DNA of 39,867 nt from Anaeromyces robustus (Eukaryota > Neocallimastigomycota > Neocallimastigomycetes > Neocallimastigales > Neocallimastigaceae): contig MCFG01000508.1 in NCBI GenBank assembly GCA_002104895.1, positions 1 to 39,867 of the forward strand, given 5' to 3'. The translations under genes were made by a program, and so were the position numbers. Under the pieces are notes generated by a model. The model saw only the letters and a list, made by a program, of their open reading frames with translations, was not told where the DNA came from and did not search any database. Below, piece after piece: positions 1 to 12,800 of the stretch; position 1 is the stretch's first letter; each line of letters opens with the position of its first letter.

Positions 1-1956
1 TTTTATATTATAATATATAATAAATAAAATTATATTATATAATAAATAATATAATTTTATTTAGTTTCTATATATAATATAATAATTTGTGTAATAAAAT
101 TTTTTTAAAAAATATTTATATTCATCAAATTAATATAATATATTATTATATATTATATAATACAAATATATTTATTTACTATATATTATTATATATTGAA
201 AATATATTTCAAATGATTAAACATTTAAATTTCTTTTTTTTTGTTTTAAAAAAAAAAAAAAAATTGATTATAGACTTTAATTAATAGAATATTAGAATAT
301 TTAATATTCATTTATTTAATTTTAATTTTAATTTTAATTTTAATAATAATTTTTTTTTATTTTTTTTTTTTACAAAAAGTCTTTTTTTTTATTTGAATTG
401 AATTGAATTGTAAAAATATAAAAACATTCAATATTAATATATGCATGTATATATTAAGATATATATTTAAAATAAAAAAGGAATAAAATTGAAATGAATT
501 AAAATTATTTTATTAATATTTATAAAAAATTCAAGAAAGAAAAAATTTTGATATAAAAATAAATAGAATAAATAGAATAAGTAAATAAACATAAATAAAT
601 AAATAAAATAAAAATAATTGAGAGAAAGAATAAATAATAAATAGTAAATAATAAATAATAGTTAATAATAATTACAAAGAAAATAATAATAATAATTATT
701 ATAAATAATCAATAATAAACCATAAATAATAAAAAAAATAATAATTAATAATCATTAAATAATTATTTATTCATTTATAAAGTTATCAATTTTTTTTTAA
801 TTTTTATTTATTAATAGTAGATTTCTTTTAAGTAATTTAAGTAATAAATAAAATAGATGTAATAAATATATTATAAGTAATTTAAATAATATTTTAATAT
901 ATATTAATATTAATTAATATTAATTAATAAATAAGAATTAATATGATGAAAATAGAAATAAAGAAAAAAGAAGGAAATGAAAAAAAAAAAGTATGAACAT
1001 TTATTTATAGTAAAAAGTGATAAAATAAAAAATAAAAAATAATAAAAAATAATAAAACAAAATTTGAAAAGCTTTTTTATTTTTTAATTAATTTAATATT
1101 AATTAATTAATTAATTAATAAATATGTATAAAGATAATTAATAAAAGAAAAAAAGAAAAAAAGAAAATGTAAAAAAAAAAGGAAGAAAAATCAATTATCA
1201 TAATATTATCATCATATTTAATTATATTGAATTTTAATTACAAAGTGGAAAAAAGAAAAAAAAAAGAAAGGATAAATATAAATAAAATACAAAATGAATT
1301 AAAAAAAAAAAAGTAACTTTAAAAATGAATAAATATAAAAATTGGGTTAAATTCATAAATAAAAAAAGAAAATTATGAACAATTTAAAAAAAATTAAGAA
1401 ATAATAATTGAAATAATAAAAAAAAAAATTAATGTAAAAACTAAAACAAAAACAAAAAAAAAAATATTTAATTTGTGTTTTCTTTTTTTTGGTTCTAATT
1501 TACTTAATATTTATGATAACTTAATTTTTATTTCTTTATTTCTTTATTTATTTATTTATTTATTATATATAAATTACTTTATATTCTAAATTTCATCTTT
1601 ATTAATTAAAAATTGTAAAAAAAAATATAAGAGTTTCAGATAATAAATATAAGTTTCATATTTATTTTTATTTATTTTTATTTTTATTTATTAACTTATT
1701 TTAGTAAAATTTAAAATTTAAAATAAAGAAAAAGAAAAAGAATTATTCCATAATACCATCATAAAAAGTATTGAAATTTTTTTTTGTTATAATATATAAA
1801 ATATCTATGAATTTTCATTTCAAAAATAGAAATAAAATAAAAAAAACAATTACTCTTATTGTTATCAATATTATAAAAAATAAAAAACAAATAAAAATAC
1901 TTTATATATCTTAATTATTGAAAAACGTCAATTTAGAAAAATAGAGAGTTTTTTTG

Positions 1957-2040
1957 TATAATAAATAAATAAATAAATAAATAAATATATAAATAAATAA
2001 ATATATAAATAAGTGAATAAATAAATAAATAAATAAATCA
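1957..2040. repeat. AAAT tetranucleotide microsatellite
   Basis: An almost uninterrupted run of the unit AAAT/TAAA, broken by a few TATA units and one GTG substitution. It is a simple repeat with no gene around it. Confidence 0.8.
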
Positions 2041-4038
2041 ATTATTTTATTTTCAAAAAAAAATAAATTTTTATATTTTTTTCTTTTCTTTAATTTTTTT
2101 CTTTTTTATTATTATTTAAACTTTTCGAAAATATGTTTCTTATTTCCATATATGGTAGAATTAAATTTGATTTGTTTTTTTTTTTATTTTTTTAATTACT
2201 ATAAAGTTAATTTAGATTTAACAAATTAAACTTTAATTTTTTTTTTTGTATTTATGATGTTTATATATTCAATTAATAATATATGACATTTAAATTAGAT
2301 TATTTATTTTACAATATATAATTTAATATTAATAAATTTAAATATAATATATTTTAATATATATATAATTTAAAATTTTAAAAATTTTTTTTTTAAAAAA
2401 AAAAAAAAGAAAAAAGAAAAGAAAAATGGAAAAAAAGAAAATGGAAAATAGAATATTAAAAAAAAAAATTAAAAATAAAAAATATAAAAAATAAAAAATG
2501 AAAAGAATCAAAAAATTATTTTTGAATATTGGCTAGACCACTTTTTATGGTAATTAATGTAGTATTTATGGTACTGCTATAGAAAGCAATGCAATAAAAA
2601 AAAATAAAAAAAAAAATAAAAAAATAAAAAAATAAAAAAAATATAACAAAAATCCATAAAAATAATAATAAATAAAATTATAAAATTATATATATATAAA
2701 TATATAAAAGAAAAATAGTAAACTCTTTTATTTACATTTTCTTTTTTTTTTGTTCTTTTTAAAAATGACAAATATAAGAAAAAAAAATTAATTTAAAATT
2801 AGATTATTAATTTAATAAAATATAAAAAAATAAAAATAATTAAAAGAAGAATAAATAAAAAAAAAATAATTAATTAATAATTAATAATTAATAATTAAAA
2901 AAAAGTGAGGTTCATTTTTATTTATTTCATTTATTTATTAATTAATTTTATATATGAGACTATATCAAAAAAAAAAAAAAAAAGTTAATCTCTTTTCTAT
3001 TTTAATTAATAAGTTAAAAATAAAAAAAATCAATGAATGAATGAATAATAATAATAATAATAAAATGATCACATATTCATTACATAATAATATTGATAGA
3101 TATTATTAAAAAAAATTATTAAAAAAAAAAAAAGTCTGGAAGCCATTCTATTTTTGTATTTTGTATTTGTATTTTGTATTTTTGAATAAAAAAAATGATT
3201 CAATTCCATTCTATTATTTTTTATTTTTTTTTATATTATTTTATTTTTAATTAATTAATTAACGTAAGAATACAAAAATAATTATTAAATATTTTTTAAT
3301 TTTTTAATATTTTTAATTTTAATATTTTCTTTTTTCTTTTTTCTTTTATTAAAAATGAATTTTTTTTTTTAACATTCATTCTCTGTATTCAGATGGATTC
3401 CAAATAATTAGCCAATTTTTAAAATAATAAATAATAAATAATAAATAATTAAAAATATTAAAAATTAAAATTAAAAATTAAAATTTTTAAAAATTAGCCA
3501 AAAAAAAAATCTTTATTTTCTTTTTATTATTCTTTGACCTTTTTTTCTATATATAGTAAATATCATAATTTTTTTTATTTATTTTAAAATAATTTTTAAA
3601 AAGTAATTAAACCGAATTTCTCATGTGTAAAAAAAATAAAATAAAAAATTGTAACAACAACAACAACAACTAATAAATAATATAATTTTAATTATTATTT
3701 TTTTGTACTTCTTTTCTTGGCTACCTTTTAATAGGACATGACATATAAAATCTAGTTTTTCTTTCTTCCTTTTTTTTATAAGAAAAAATATTAAAATATT
3801 GAAAATAATAATAATAATAATAAAAATAAAAATAAAAAAAAAGAATATCGGTGTAATTTTTTATCCATATTTTTATATAATAGTTAAATATAAAATGAAT
3901 AATAATAATAATAAATAATCATAAATCTTTTTTATAAGTTATTAACTATCTAAAATATTATATAATAAAATAATAATAATATTTTTTTTACTTTAATCTA
4001 TAACTAATAATTAATATTAATAACATGATTCATGGTAG

Positions 4039-4069
<31 letters not shown>

Positions 4070-4419
4070 TTATAAATCATTTAAAAGTTATATTGTATAT
4101 CATATAATAGAATTATATTCTAATATATATAAATATTAATAGAATTCAATATATAAAAAAAATGACTTTTGTTTTTTTTTTTTAATCATTAATAATTACA
4201 TTTAAGGTTAATAGAGATATATTTTTTTGTATTCTATAATAGTATTATAATATATATTCATCATATATTTAAAATATAGAATATATATATAATGAATATA
4301 TATTTATATATATAAGGTAAATAAAAAATATTTATTACATTTTTATTACATATAATTAATATATTATGTAATTGTAATTTTATATTATAATTGAACCATT
4401 GAAATGTTGTGTTGGTAGC

Positions 4420-4458
4420 TTTTTTGTATTACATTATTTGGTAAAGTAATACAAAAAA
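4420..4458. repeat. Perfect 13-bp inverted repeat (fold-back)
   Basis: The left arm TTTTTTGTATTAC (4420-4432) is the exact reverse complement of GTAATACAAAAAA (4446-4458), with a 13-nt spacer. The arms contain G/C positions (GTA..TAC), so this is better than the A/T-only hairpins that arise by chance in this background. It could be a small hairpin RNA, a relic of a foldback element, or chance. No flanking duplication was seen. Confidence 0.6.
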
Positions 4459-4643
4459 AATTAAAAAATTAACAAAAAAAATAAAAAAATAAAAAAAACA
4501 ATTAACAATTAACAATAAAATAAATGAATATTATTAAATTATTAATAAATTATTAATAAAATTATAAATATTAAATAATTATAATAATAATAATAATAAT
4601 AATAATAAGAAAAAAAGATTTTATTCATACACAAAAAAATGAA

Positions 4644-4685
4644 TTTAATGAGTAATAATATTATATGCAATTATTACTCATTAAA
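4644..4685. repeat. Perfect 16-bp inverted repeat with 10-nt loop
   Basis: TTTAATGAGTAATAAT (4644-4659) and ATTATTACTCATTAAA (4670-4685) are exact reverse complements around a 10-nt loop. This is the longest perfect hairpin I found outside simple-repeat tracts. It lies about 540 bp upstream of the Thr-rich protein start and about 190 bp from the 4420-4458 fold-back. Its function is unknown. Confidence 0.7.
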
Positions 4686-5185
4686 ATCACTTTTTTTACT
4701 ATTATTATGAATTATTATTATTTTGAATTATTATTATTATTGTTATTGTTATCCATGATGAATATGATACATACTCTATAAAATTAACAAATAGTTAAAT
4801 ACATATATTAAATATTATATATATGATAGATTGGAATATTCATTTATATCCCAAGAAAAAAAATATTATATATAATAAAAAGTCCCCTTAATACTTTTAA
4901 AAAAATAAAAAAAAAAATAAAAAAAAAAAAAAAACATTTTTAAAAATTATTATAAAAAATTAGTATTAAATAATTATTTAATTTTTAGAAATTTGAAATA
5001 AAATTAAAAAAATCAATATAATTATTTAATTTTGTGAAATTTGAAATAAAATTAAAAATCAATATAATAATTTAAACTAATAAAAACAATTATATATATA
5101 TATATAAAATAATTAAAAATTAAATTTAAATAATTAAAATTTTTTTAACAAACATTGAAATTAAAAAAGAAAAAGGAATAAAAAG

Positions 5186-5225
5186 GAAAAAACAAAAACA
5201 AAACAAAAACAAAAAAAAAACAAAA
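5186..5225 (+). promoter_or_regulatory. A-rich CAAAA leader before the Thr-rich gene
   Basis: The sequence directly before the ATG at 5226 is a run of CAAAA/ACAAA units without T, ending in ACAAAA next to the start codon. Pyrimidine-poor A-rich leaders with A at -3 are common in AT-rich fungi and protists, and they help fix this ATG as the start. I see no defined promoter element; TATA-like strings are too frequent here to be informative. Confidence 0.35.
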
Positions 5226-6542
5226 ATGAAATCATTAAATTTTATTATTTCATTAATATTATTGACTTATGTCAATATAATAAGTGCAGTCAATATTACA
5301 AGGGTTGTTACAAAAACTATACCAAAATCTCTTAATAATTCAGGAACTATTATTGATTATGGTCTTATTAAACAATCCTCTATTGCTACTACTCAAACAA
5401 AATCTTTAGCAAAAACTATTCCTATAAATACTAAATATTCTCCAGGATATATTATTGATTATGGTCTTGTTGCTACTAGAAGTCCTATCACCACTACCAC
5501 TTCCACTACCACTACTACTACTACTAAACAACCACCAAAAACTCTTCCTAAATATAATGGAATGCCTCAAGGAAATATTTATATTGATCCTATTAATAAA
5601 ATTTCTTCCACCACTACTACTACTACTAAACAACCAAAAACTATTCCTACTACTAAATATTCTCCAGGATATGTTATTGATTATGGTCTTGTTGTTACTA
5701 GAAGTCCTATCACCACCACCACTACAACTACTACTACTACTAAACCACTAAAAACTATTCCTACTTCTACAACTACTACTAAACCACCAAAAACTATTCC
5801 TATAAATACTAAATATTCTCCAGGATATATTATTGATTATGGTCTTATTGCTACTAGAGGTTCAACCACTACTACTACCACCACTACCACCACTACTACT
5901 ACTAAACAACCAAAAACTATTCCTACTACTAAATATTCTCCAGGATATATTATTGATTATGGTCTTGTTGTTACTAGAAGTCCTATCACCACCACCACTA
6001 CAACTACTACTACTACTAAACCACTAAAAACTATTCCTACTTCTACTACTACTACTAAACCACCAAAAACTATTCCTATAAATACTAAATATTCTCCAGG
6101 ATATATTATTGATTATGGTCTTATTGCTACTAGAGGTTCAACCACAACTACTACCACCACCACTACCACTACTACTACTAAACAACCCAAAACTCTTCCA
6201 AAATATAATGGAATGCCTCAAGGAAATATTTATATTGATCCTATTAGTAAAAGCTCTACCACCACTACTAAACAACCAAAAACTATTCCTACTACTAAAT
6301 ATTCTCCAGGATATATTATTGATTATGGTCTTGTTGTTACTAGAAGTCCTACCACCACTACCACTACCACCACTACTACTAAACCACCAAAAACCATTCC
6401 TACAAATACTAGATATTCTCCAGGATATATTATTGATTATGGTCTTGTTGTTACTAAAGGTTGTACCACTACTACCATTACTACTACTTCAACTACTACT
6501 ATTACTTCAACAGAAACTATAACAAAAACTCTTTATAATTAA
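5226..6542 (+). CDS. Secreted threonine-rich repeat protein
   Basis: This intronless ORF encodes 438 residues. Residues 1-21 form a typical signal peptide: a Lys near the start, a hydrophobic stretch FIISLILLTYVNII, and a likely SA|VN cleavage site. The mature protein is a chain of repeats. The motif KYSPGYIIDYGL (with small variations) occurs seven times, one earlier degenerate version ends in IIDYGL, and a second module PKYNGMPQGNIYIDPI occurs twice. The modules are joined by runs of 4-13 threonines and by KPPKTIP/KQPKTIP linkers. Thr runs of this type are usually O-mannosylated stalks in fungal wall or adhesin proteins, so an extended extracellular or wall protein is inferred. There is a single Cys near the C-terminus. 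No dockerin, GPI signal or catalytic domain is visible. I do not recognise the KYSPGY module. Other-frame ORFs over this gene are shadows of the repeats. Confidence 0.85.
   Translation: MKSLNFIISLILLTYVNIISAVNITRVVTKTIPKSLNNSGTIIDYGLIKQSSIATTQTKSLAKTIPINTKYSPGYIIDYGLVATRSPITTTTSTTTTTTTKQPPKTLPKYNGMPQGNIYIDPINKISSTTTTTTKQPKTIPTTKYSPGYVIDYGLVVTRSPITTTTTTTTTTKPLKTIPTSTTTTKPPKTIPINTKYSPGYIIDYGLIATRGSTTTTTTTTTTTTTKQPKTIPTTKYSPGYIIDYGLVVTRSPITTTTTTTTTTKPLKTIPTSTTTTKPPKTIPINTKYSPGYIIDYGLIATRGSTTTTTTTTTTTTTKQPKTLPKYNGMPQGNIYIDPISKSSTTTTKQPKTIPTTKYSPGYIIDYGLVVTRSPTTTTTTTTTTKPPKTIPTNTRYSPGYIIDYGLVVTKGCTTTTITTTSTTTITSTETITKTLYN
5628..6179 (+). repeat. 276-bp tandem duplication inside the Thr-rich gene
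   Basis: 5628-5903 and 5904-6179 are two adjacent 276-bp (92-codon) units, each starting at AAACAACCAAAAACT and encoding a TTKYSPGY block, a Thr run, KPLKTIP, KPPKTIP and a second NTKYSPGY block. I see only about three base differences: GTT/ATT in GYVID versus GYIID, and ACA/ACT swaps in Thr codons. The unit is a multiple of three, so the frame is kept. The near-identity suggests a recent expansion by unequal exchange or slippage. Confidence 0.85.
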
Positions 6543-7542
6543 TCATCTTTTTTTAAAAAAAAAAAAAAAATAAATAATTACAATTATTTTATATATATAT
6601 ATAAATATATAAAATCCTATTTTATAATATATAATAACAAAAAAATAATTTTTTTTTTCAATTTAATTATATATATAAAATCTTATTTTGTTATATATAA
6701 TACAAATAATAAAAAAAAAATTTTTTTTTTATTTTTTTTTAAATGAATATTTGTATATAAAAAATGAATATTATAAAAAAAAAAATAAATAAATAAAAAA
6801 AATGATTTTAGTTATATAAAGTATATAAACAAATATACTAAATAACTATATAACTAATATCACTAAACTATATTTAATATTAATAATTTAATAATAATAT
6901 TAAAAAAAATGATATGACGATATTATTACTAGTATTATTATTATTTAAATTATTAATTACACAAAAAAAAAATAAAAAAAAAAAAGGTCAAATATGTAAT
7001 ACTAAAGAAAAAAAAAAGCAAAAAAAAAAAATGTAAAAAAGTTAATAAAAAAATAATTAATAAAAAAAAAAATACAAAAAATACAAAAATACAAAAAAAA
7101 AAATAAAAATAATATATTTTTTCATTAATGATTAAAAAAAATATAATTAATATATAAAATATTATATAAAATAATTAATATATATAATCAATAATATAAA
7201 ATAAATATTATTAAAAATGGAATTTATAATTATAATTAATATCCTAATATAGAAATAAAATTAATTAATTAAATAATATAATATAATATCAAATAAAATA
7301 ATATAATATAAAAAATCTTAAAATGGGTTTATCTTGGTTGATTTATTTATTATTATCCTTTTAATAGAATTAAAATCTATTCAACTCTATTTAATTATCA
7401 TATATTATCAATATATTTATTTTAAATGGAAATAATCAATGAATTTAAAAAGAATTTTTTTATGTTACAAATGTGTTACAACAAGAGAAAAAAAAAATTT
7501 TTTTTTTTTAAAAAAAAAAAAAATAAAACATTTATAATTTTT

Positions 7543-7725
7543 GAATAGGACAAATTTTTTTTTTTTTTTTTTTATGGCACACAATTTGTACGTTAACTTT
7601 ATTGAATTTAAATATTAAAATACATGAATCATAAAAAAAACACATAATGAAAAAAAATGATACTAAAAAAAATAAAAACCAGTAAAATATTATAGATAAT
7701 AATAGATAATACGAATAGGACAAAT
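7543..7725. repeat. Dispersed repeat copy A bounded by 13-bp direct repeats
   Basis: The core 7571-7712 matches 39579-39720 in the same orientation, both cores being 142 bp long, with shared blocks such as ATACATGAATCATAAAAAAA, AATGATACTAAAAAAAATAA and ATTATAGATAATAAT. The core is enclosed by an exact direct repeat, GAATAGGACAAAT at 7543-7555 and 7713-7725. That resembles a target-site duplication, with a poly-T tract between the left repeat and the core. There is no coding potential; the minus-strand ORF here is noise. It may be a SINE-like or MITE-like element; the class is not determined. Confidence 0.6.
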
Positions 7726-9747
7726 ATAAAGTAATATTATCAATAATAATTAATAAATAAATAATAATAATTAAAGGTTTTTTTTTAGTTTTTTTTTTAG
7801 TTTTATTTAAGATTTTAAAATATAAATTACTTGTATTAATATATATTTTAAAAATAGTATTACTTTTTATTTATAAATTTTTATAAATTTATATAAATCA
7901 TTAATTAATAAAAATATATATATATATAAAAGATTACTTTTTCTATATAACTTTTATTATTTATTATACCCATTTTTTATTTATTAATAAATATATAAAA
8001 TATTTAATATTAAAAAATAAAAAATAAAAAATAAAAATTTTATTAGATTTAAAGTTTATTAATTAAATGAATCTAATTTAATATTAATTATTATTTAATT
8101 AATTGTAGAACCAGTGATTTTTAATAGAAAAAAATTTTTTATTTTAATTATTTAAATTATTTTAAAATGTTTAAACAATCATTTTATTAAACCATTTTTA
8201 TTAATAATATATGTCACCTATATAATAATATTATAAATGAATATAATAATAGTATTATATTATTATATATTATTATATATTATTATATATATTTATTTGT
8301 TGAATTTGATGTTGTCCTACATTAACCTAAATAAATAATTATGAATACTAAAAAAAATAAAATAAATTATTGATTATTGATTATTGATTAATAATTATTA
8401 ATCATTTTATATCATTTTTTATATTAAATATTAAATTATTATTTATTATTAAAAAAAGTACAAGTCTTATTTTTTTATTTTATTTCTTTTTATTTTATTA
8501 ATTAATGATTATATCATCATCATAAATTAAAATAAAGAATTGGATCTAGAAACAAATAAAAAATAAAAAAAAAATAGTAAAAAAAAAAAAGAATGGAATC
8601 TAGAAATAATAATTAATTGAGAGAAAAGAAAAAAAAAAGTTACAACAAATTCATTTGATTCATTTGATTCATAATTTTAATATAATAAATTTTTTTTAAT
8701 AAGAAATGTTTATAATAATAAAAAAAAATATTATAATGAAATTATTGATAGAATCCTAATAAGATTATTATTAACTTTATGATCTTGTCTCTTTCTTTCT
8801 GAATATTTCTAAGTTATTTATTTATTTATTTACTTATATTTGTAATGATTAAATAAATAAAGTTTTTTTTTATTTATATATTGATAATACCAGTAAATAA
8901 AATTTAAAAAAGAAATAATATTATTTATTTATTTTTTATTATTTTATTTATTTATTTAGTTAATATTTATTTATTTATTTATTTATTTATTGTGATTAAT
9001 TATTTATCATTATCAGTTGTAAAAAATAATATTTATTCAAACCAAATATAAAAATTGTACAACCCATATCATAAACATAATCAAACGTTGACTTTTATAG
9101 ATATCAAAGAATTTTTTATTTTATTTTAGTAATTATTAAAATGATTTTTTTTTTTATTTTTATTTATTAGTGATGGATTATTTTAATTTTAATTTTTTTA
9201 ATTTTTTAATTTTTTAATTTTTTAATTTTAATTTTAATTAAATGGATAATTCTTTTTTCTTTTTTTCTTTTTTTTCTTTATTTTATTTTGTTATAAAAAA
9301 AAAAAAAGGTTGTTGTAGGGTGTGCCTGTATATATAAGTTAATAATGGAATAATTAGGTTTTTTTAAAATGGTATATTAATTAAAATATAAATATAAATA
9401 TAATTGAATTTATTATAATAAATTTATTAATAATTATTTAAATATAAATAAATAATTATTTCAAGTATTTATTTAACAATAGAACTTTTATTATCCTCAT
9501 TATTATAATATAAATAATTATGATATCATCCTAAATAATAAAATATAATAAATATTAAATAAATATTAAATAATAAAATAAATTAAAATATTAATTAAAC
9601 TGTTTGTATTTTTTTTTATGATATTTTTTGTTGTTGTAATTTATTATAGCCGTTTTTTTATTTAACATATATATATAAAAAAATACATAAAAAAAATACC
9701 AAATATAGAAACTTTTATTGTTATCAATAATTTAATAAAAAAAATTT

Positions 9748-9748
9748 T

Positions 9749-9803
<55 letters not shown>

Positions 9804-9804
9804 T
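9748..9804. repeat. TTTA microsatellite
   Basis: About fourteen perfect tandem copies of TTTA. It is one of several such tracts in the window and the longest pure one in this spacer. Confidence 0.9.
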
Positions 9805-12800
9805 ATAATTTTGTAGTTAAATAAATACTCTATTTGTTAAATTAATACATTTATAGTGTAGGGAAAAAAATGTTATAAAATATTTATAAAGTAAAATAAA
9901 ATAAAATAAAAATAGGAAAAAATAAAATAAGGAAAAAATACATATAAAATTTTATTATGATTTATTTATTTCCTTTTTGAATATAATATCGCATAATGGC
10001 ATACCATAAAAAAAATGAAAAATATAAAAAATAATAATGGATTTTAAAAAAAAAAAAGGTGTTTATATGATATAATAAAATTATAAAATAAAAAATAATA
10101 GGTTTTTTTTAAAATATTTTTTATTTAAAATAATATATTTAAAAAAAAATAAATACTTTTAAAATAAACCTGTTATTATTTTATTATTGGACTTAATATA
10201 TGTATGTATATATAAATCTAAAAGAAAAAAAATTTTTTTTTGAAGAGAATAAATATAGAATAAATTAAATAGATTTATATACAATATAATAAATATAATA
10301 ATTTGTATATAAATATAAAAAAAATTATTTAGTCATTAATAACAACAAAAAAAAAATAAAAAAAATTATGTAATAAATAATAAATGTATTAATATTTATT
10401 AATATTAAATATTTATTGTCATTTTTTTTTATTATAAATATTTATATAATATATAAGTGTTGTTATATTTATATAATATTTATATTTATTATATATACAT
10501 AAAAGACCTTTTTTTTTTATATTTATTAATATAACTTTTTTTATTAATTATGTCTTAAATAATACTTTTCACATTTTATTGAAAAAATTAAATAATTAAT
10601 AATAATTCATTATCATCAATTATTTATTTTTACCATATTCTTTTCTCCATTTTTCAAATAATATAAAGTATATAAATAGTAATCATAATCATAATCATAA
10701 AGATAAAATAGTGATAATAACAATGATATTTTTTTTTTAATTATTATTATTTTTATTATTAATATTATTATCATAAATAAATAAATAAATAAATAAAAAC
10801 TCAACAATTTTTTTTTATGGCATTTTTAGCATTTTTTGGCTTTTTTTTTTTTTTTTATTATTTTAAAGTTAAATTTTTTAATAATACAAAGTATTACAAA
10901 AAAATATTTTTTTTTTTTGGATTCATTCTAATATGGTACATTTGGGCACATTTCAACTTGGCTATAACCATAAATCTTTTTTTCTAATTAAACACTAAAA
11001 TATCATTTTTGATAATTAAAAAATCCTAATTTGTATTTATATTAATTATATATTAATAATATATAATAATACAATTATACCATTATATTATATACTATAT
11101 AATCATATAATGTAATGTAATATAATATATTATATTATATAATTATTTTAAATGTAAAAAAAATTTTTTTTTAAATAATAAAGTAATACAAGAATCATAA
11201 AATAAATTAATTATAATATAATATGAAATCATAATTAATTTAAGAATTGTACCAATTGGAATTTTATAGTTTAATTAAATTTTTTAAACTTTTTTTTTTA
11301 AACTTTATTTTTTAATCTTTATATTATTCTAATCAATTATAATATATAAATGTTATATATTTTATAAATACATCTTTTAAATAATTATTATATATTTATA
11401 TTATATTATATATTATATTTTATATATTCTTTATTATATTATTTCTTTCATTTCAAATTTTATATCAAAAGAATAATCAAAATAACCGGATTTTTTCCCT
11501 CATTTTTATAAATTATTATTAATAGAGTTTGTTTTTTATTATTTCTGTATTTATTTATTCATTTATTTATTTTAATAACTATTTTTTATTAATTATTTAT
11601 TTATTGTCTATTTATTTATTTTTTTATTTATTTATAAAATAACTATTATTATATATATTTATATATAACAAATTAGAAATGTTTTTATTATTATAATTTT
11701 TAAAAAATCATTCTTGATATAAAATAGTTTTTTTTTAAGCTTTAAATAAGTTTGTTTTTGTTTTTGTTTTTTGTTTTGCTTTTTTTTATCTATTATCCAT
11801 TTATGTTATGCAATTAATTAAAAAAAAAATATGGATTAAAATAGTAATAATTTACTTTACTTTTTTTTTTTCTTTTTTTCTTTAATTCTAATAATGGAAA
11901 GTACATTTATGATATGATAAATTTTTATTTTTTATTTTATTTTATTATATGTGTTGTATTACTATTAAAAAAAAAAATTCCAATTATAAAATTAATAATA
12001 AATCTAATAATTATAATAAAATATAATAAATATGAATAACCTAAATCATTTATATGTATATGTAAAATAATTATTATATATAAATATATAAATTATTAAC
12101 ATATAATAAATTATAATATAATATAATATAATAAATTAAATTAAATAGTTTTATGATGTCATGATTGATAAATATTGTTAATATATTAAAATATAAAAAT
12201 AAAAAAAATAAAAATTTTCTTTTTTTTAAAAAAAATTATGTAAATAGAATAAAAAATAAAAAATAAAAAAAAAAGGTTTTTTATTAATAAAATTATTATT
12301 TAATTAATTAATAACTACTTTTATTTATTTATTTATTTACAATAAATAAATAAATAAATTAATATTTATTAATATTTAATATTTATTATAATTAATATTC
12401 ATTAAAATTTTATTAATATTATTTTATTATTTTTTCTTTATTATTTTGGTTATCCTCCATCCTTTTTTTTATTTCTTTATAACAATACTTTATATTAATA
12501 GTTATTAATAATTATTTATTTCCATTGTTACTGGAATTTATTTATTTACTTTTTTCTTTTAATATTTTCTCAAAATTACAATAATAAACAAATAAATATA
12601 ATAAATAATATATAAATAAACAAATATATAAATAAATAATAAATAATAATTAAAAGATTATTTTATATTTATTTTATATTTATTATATATTTATTATATT
12701 ATATTAATTTTTTATTATTAACATTTGTTGTATTAACAAAATAAAAAAAAATTAACCGTTTTTTTTTTTTTTTTTTTAATAATTATTCATTATTAGTTAA

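Larger units (their letters stand above)
1..5160. other. AT-rich gene-free spacer with fold-backs
   Basis: No coding region longer than a chance low-complexity ORF is visible on either strand. The sequence is mostly A/T homopolymers and short A/T microsatellites. Slightly more complex islands occur near 2520-2590, 3130-3220, 3360-3415 and 3700-3760, but none translates into anything recognisable. No tRNA-like A or B box was seen. The two long perfect inverted repeats in this stretch are listed separately. Confidence 0.7.

Noticed and set aside
5406-6522. Additional ORFs on both strands inside the Thr-rich gene (Leu/Pro-rich and Ser-rich proteins)
   Set aside because: They are out-of-frame readings of the ACN repeat, which has no stops in several frames. 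Only the 5226 frame has a signal peptide and a leader.
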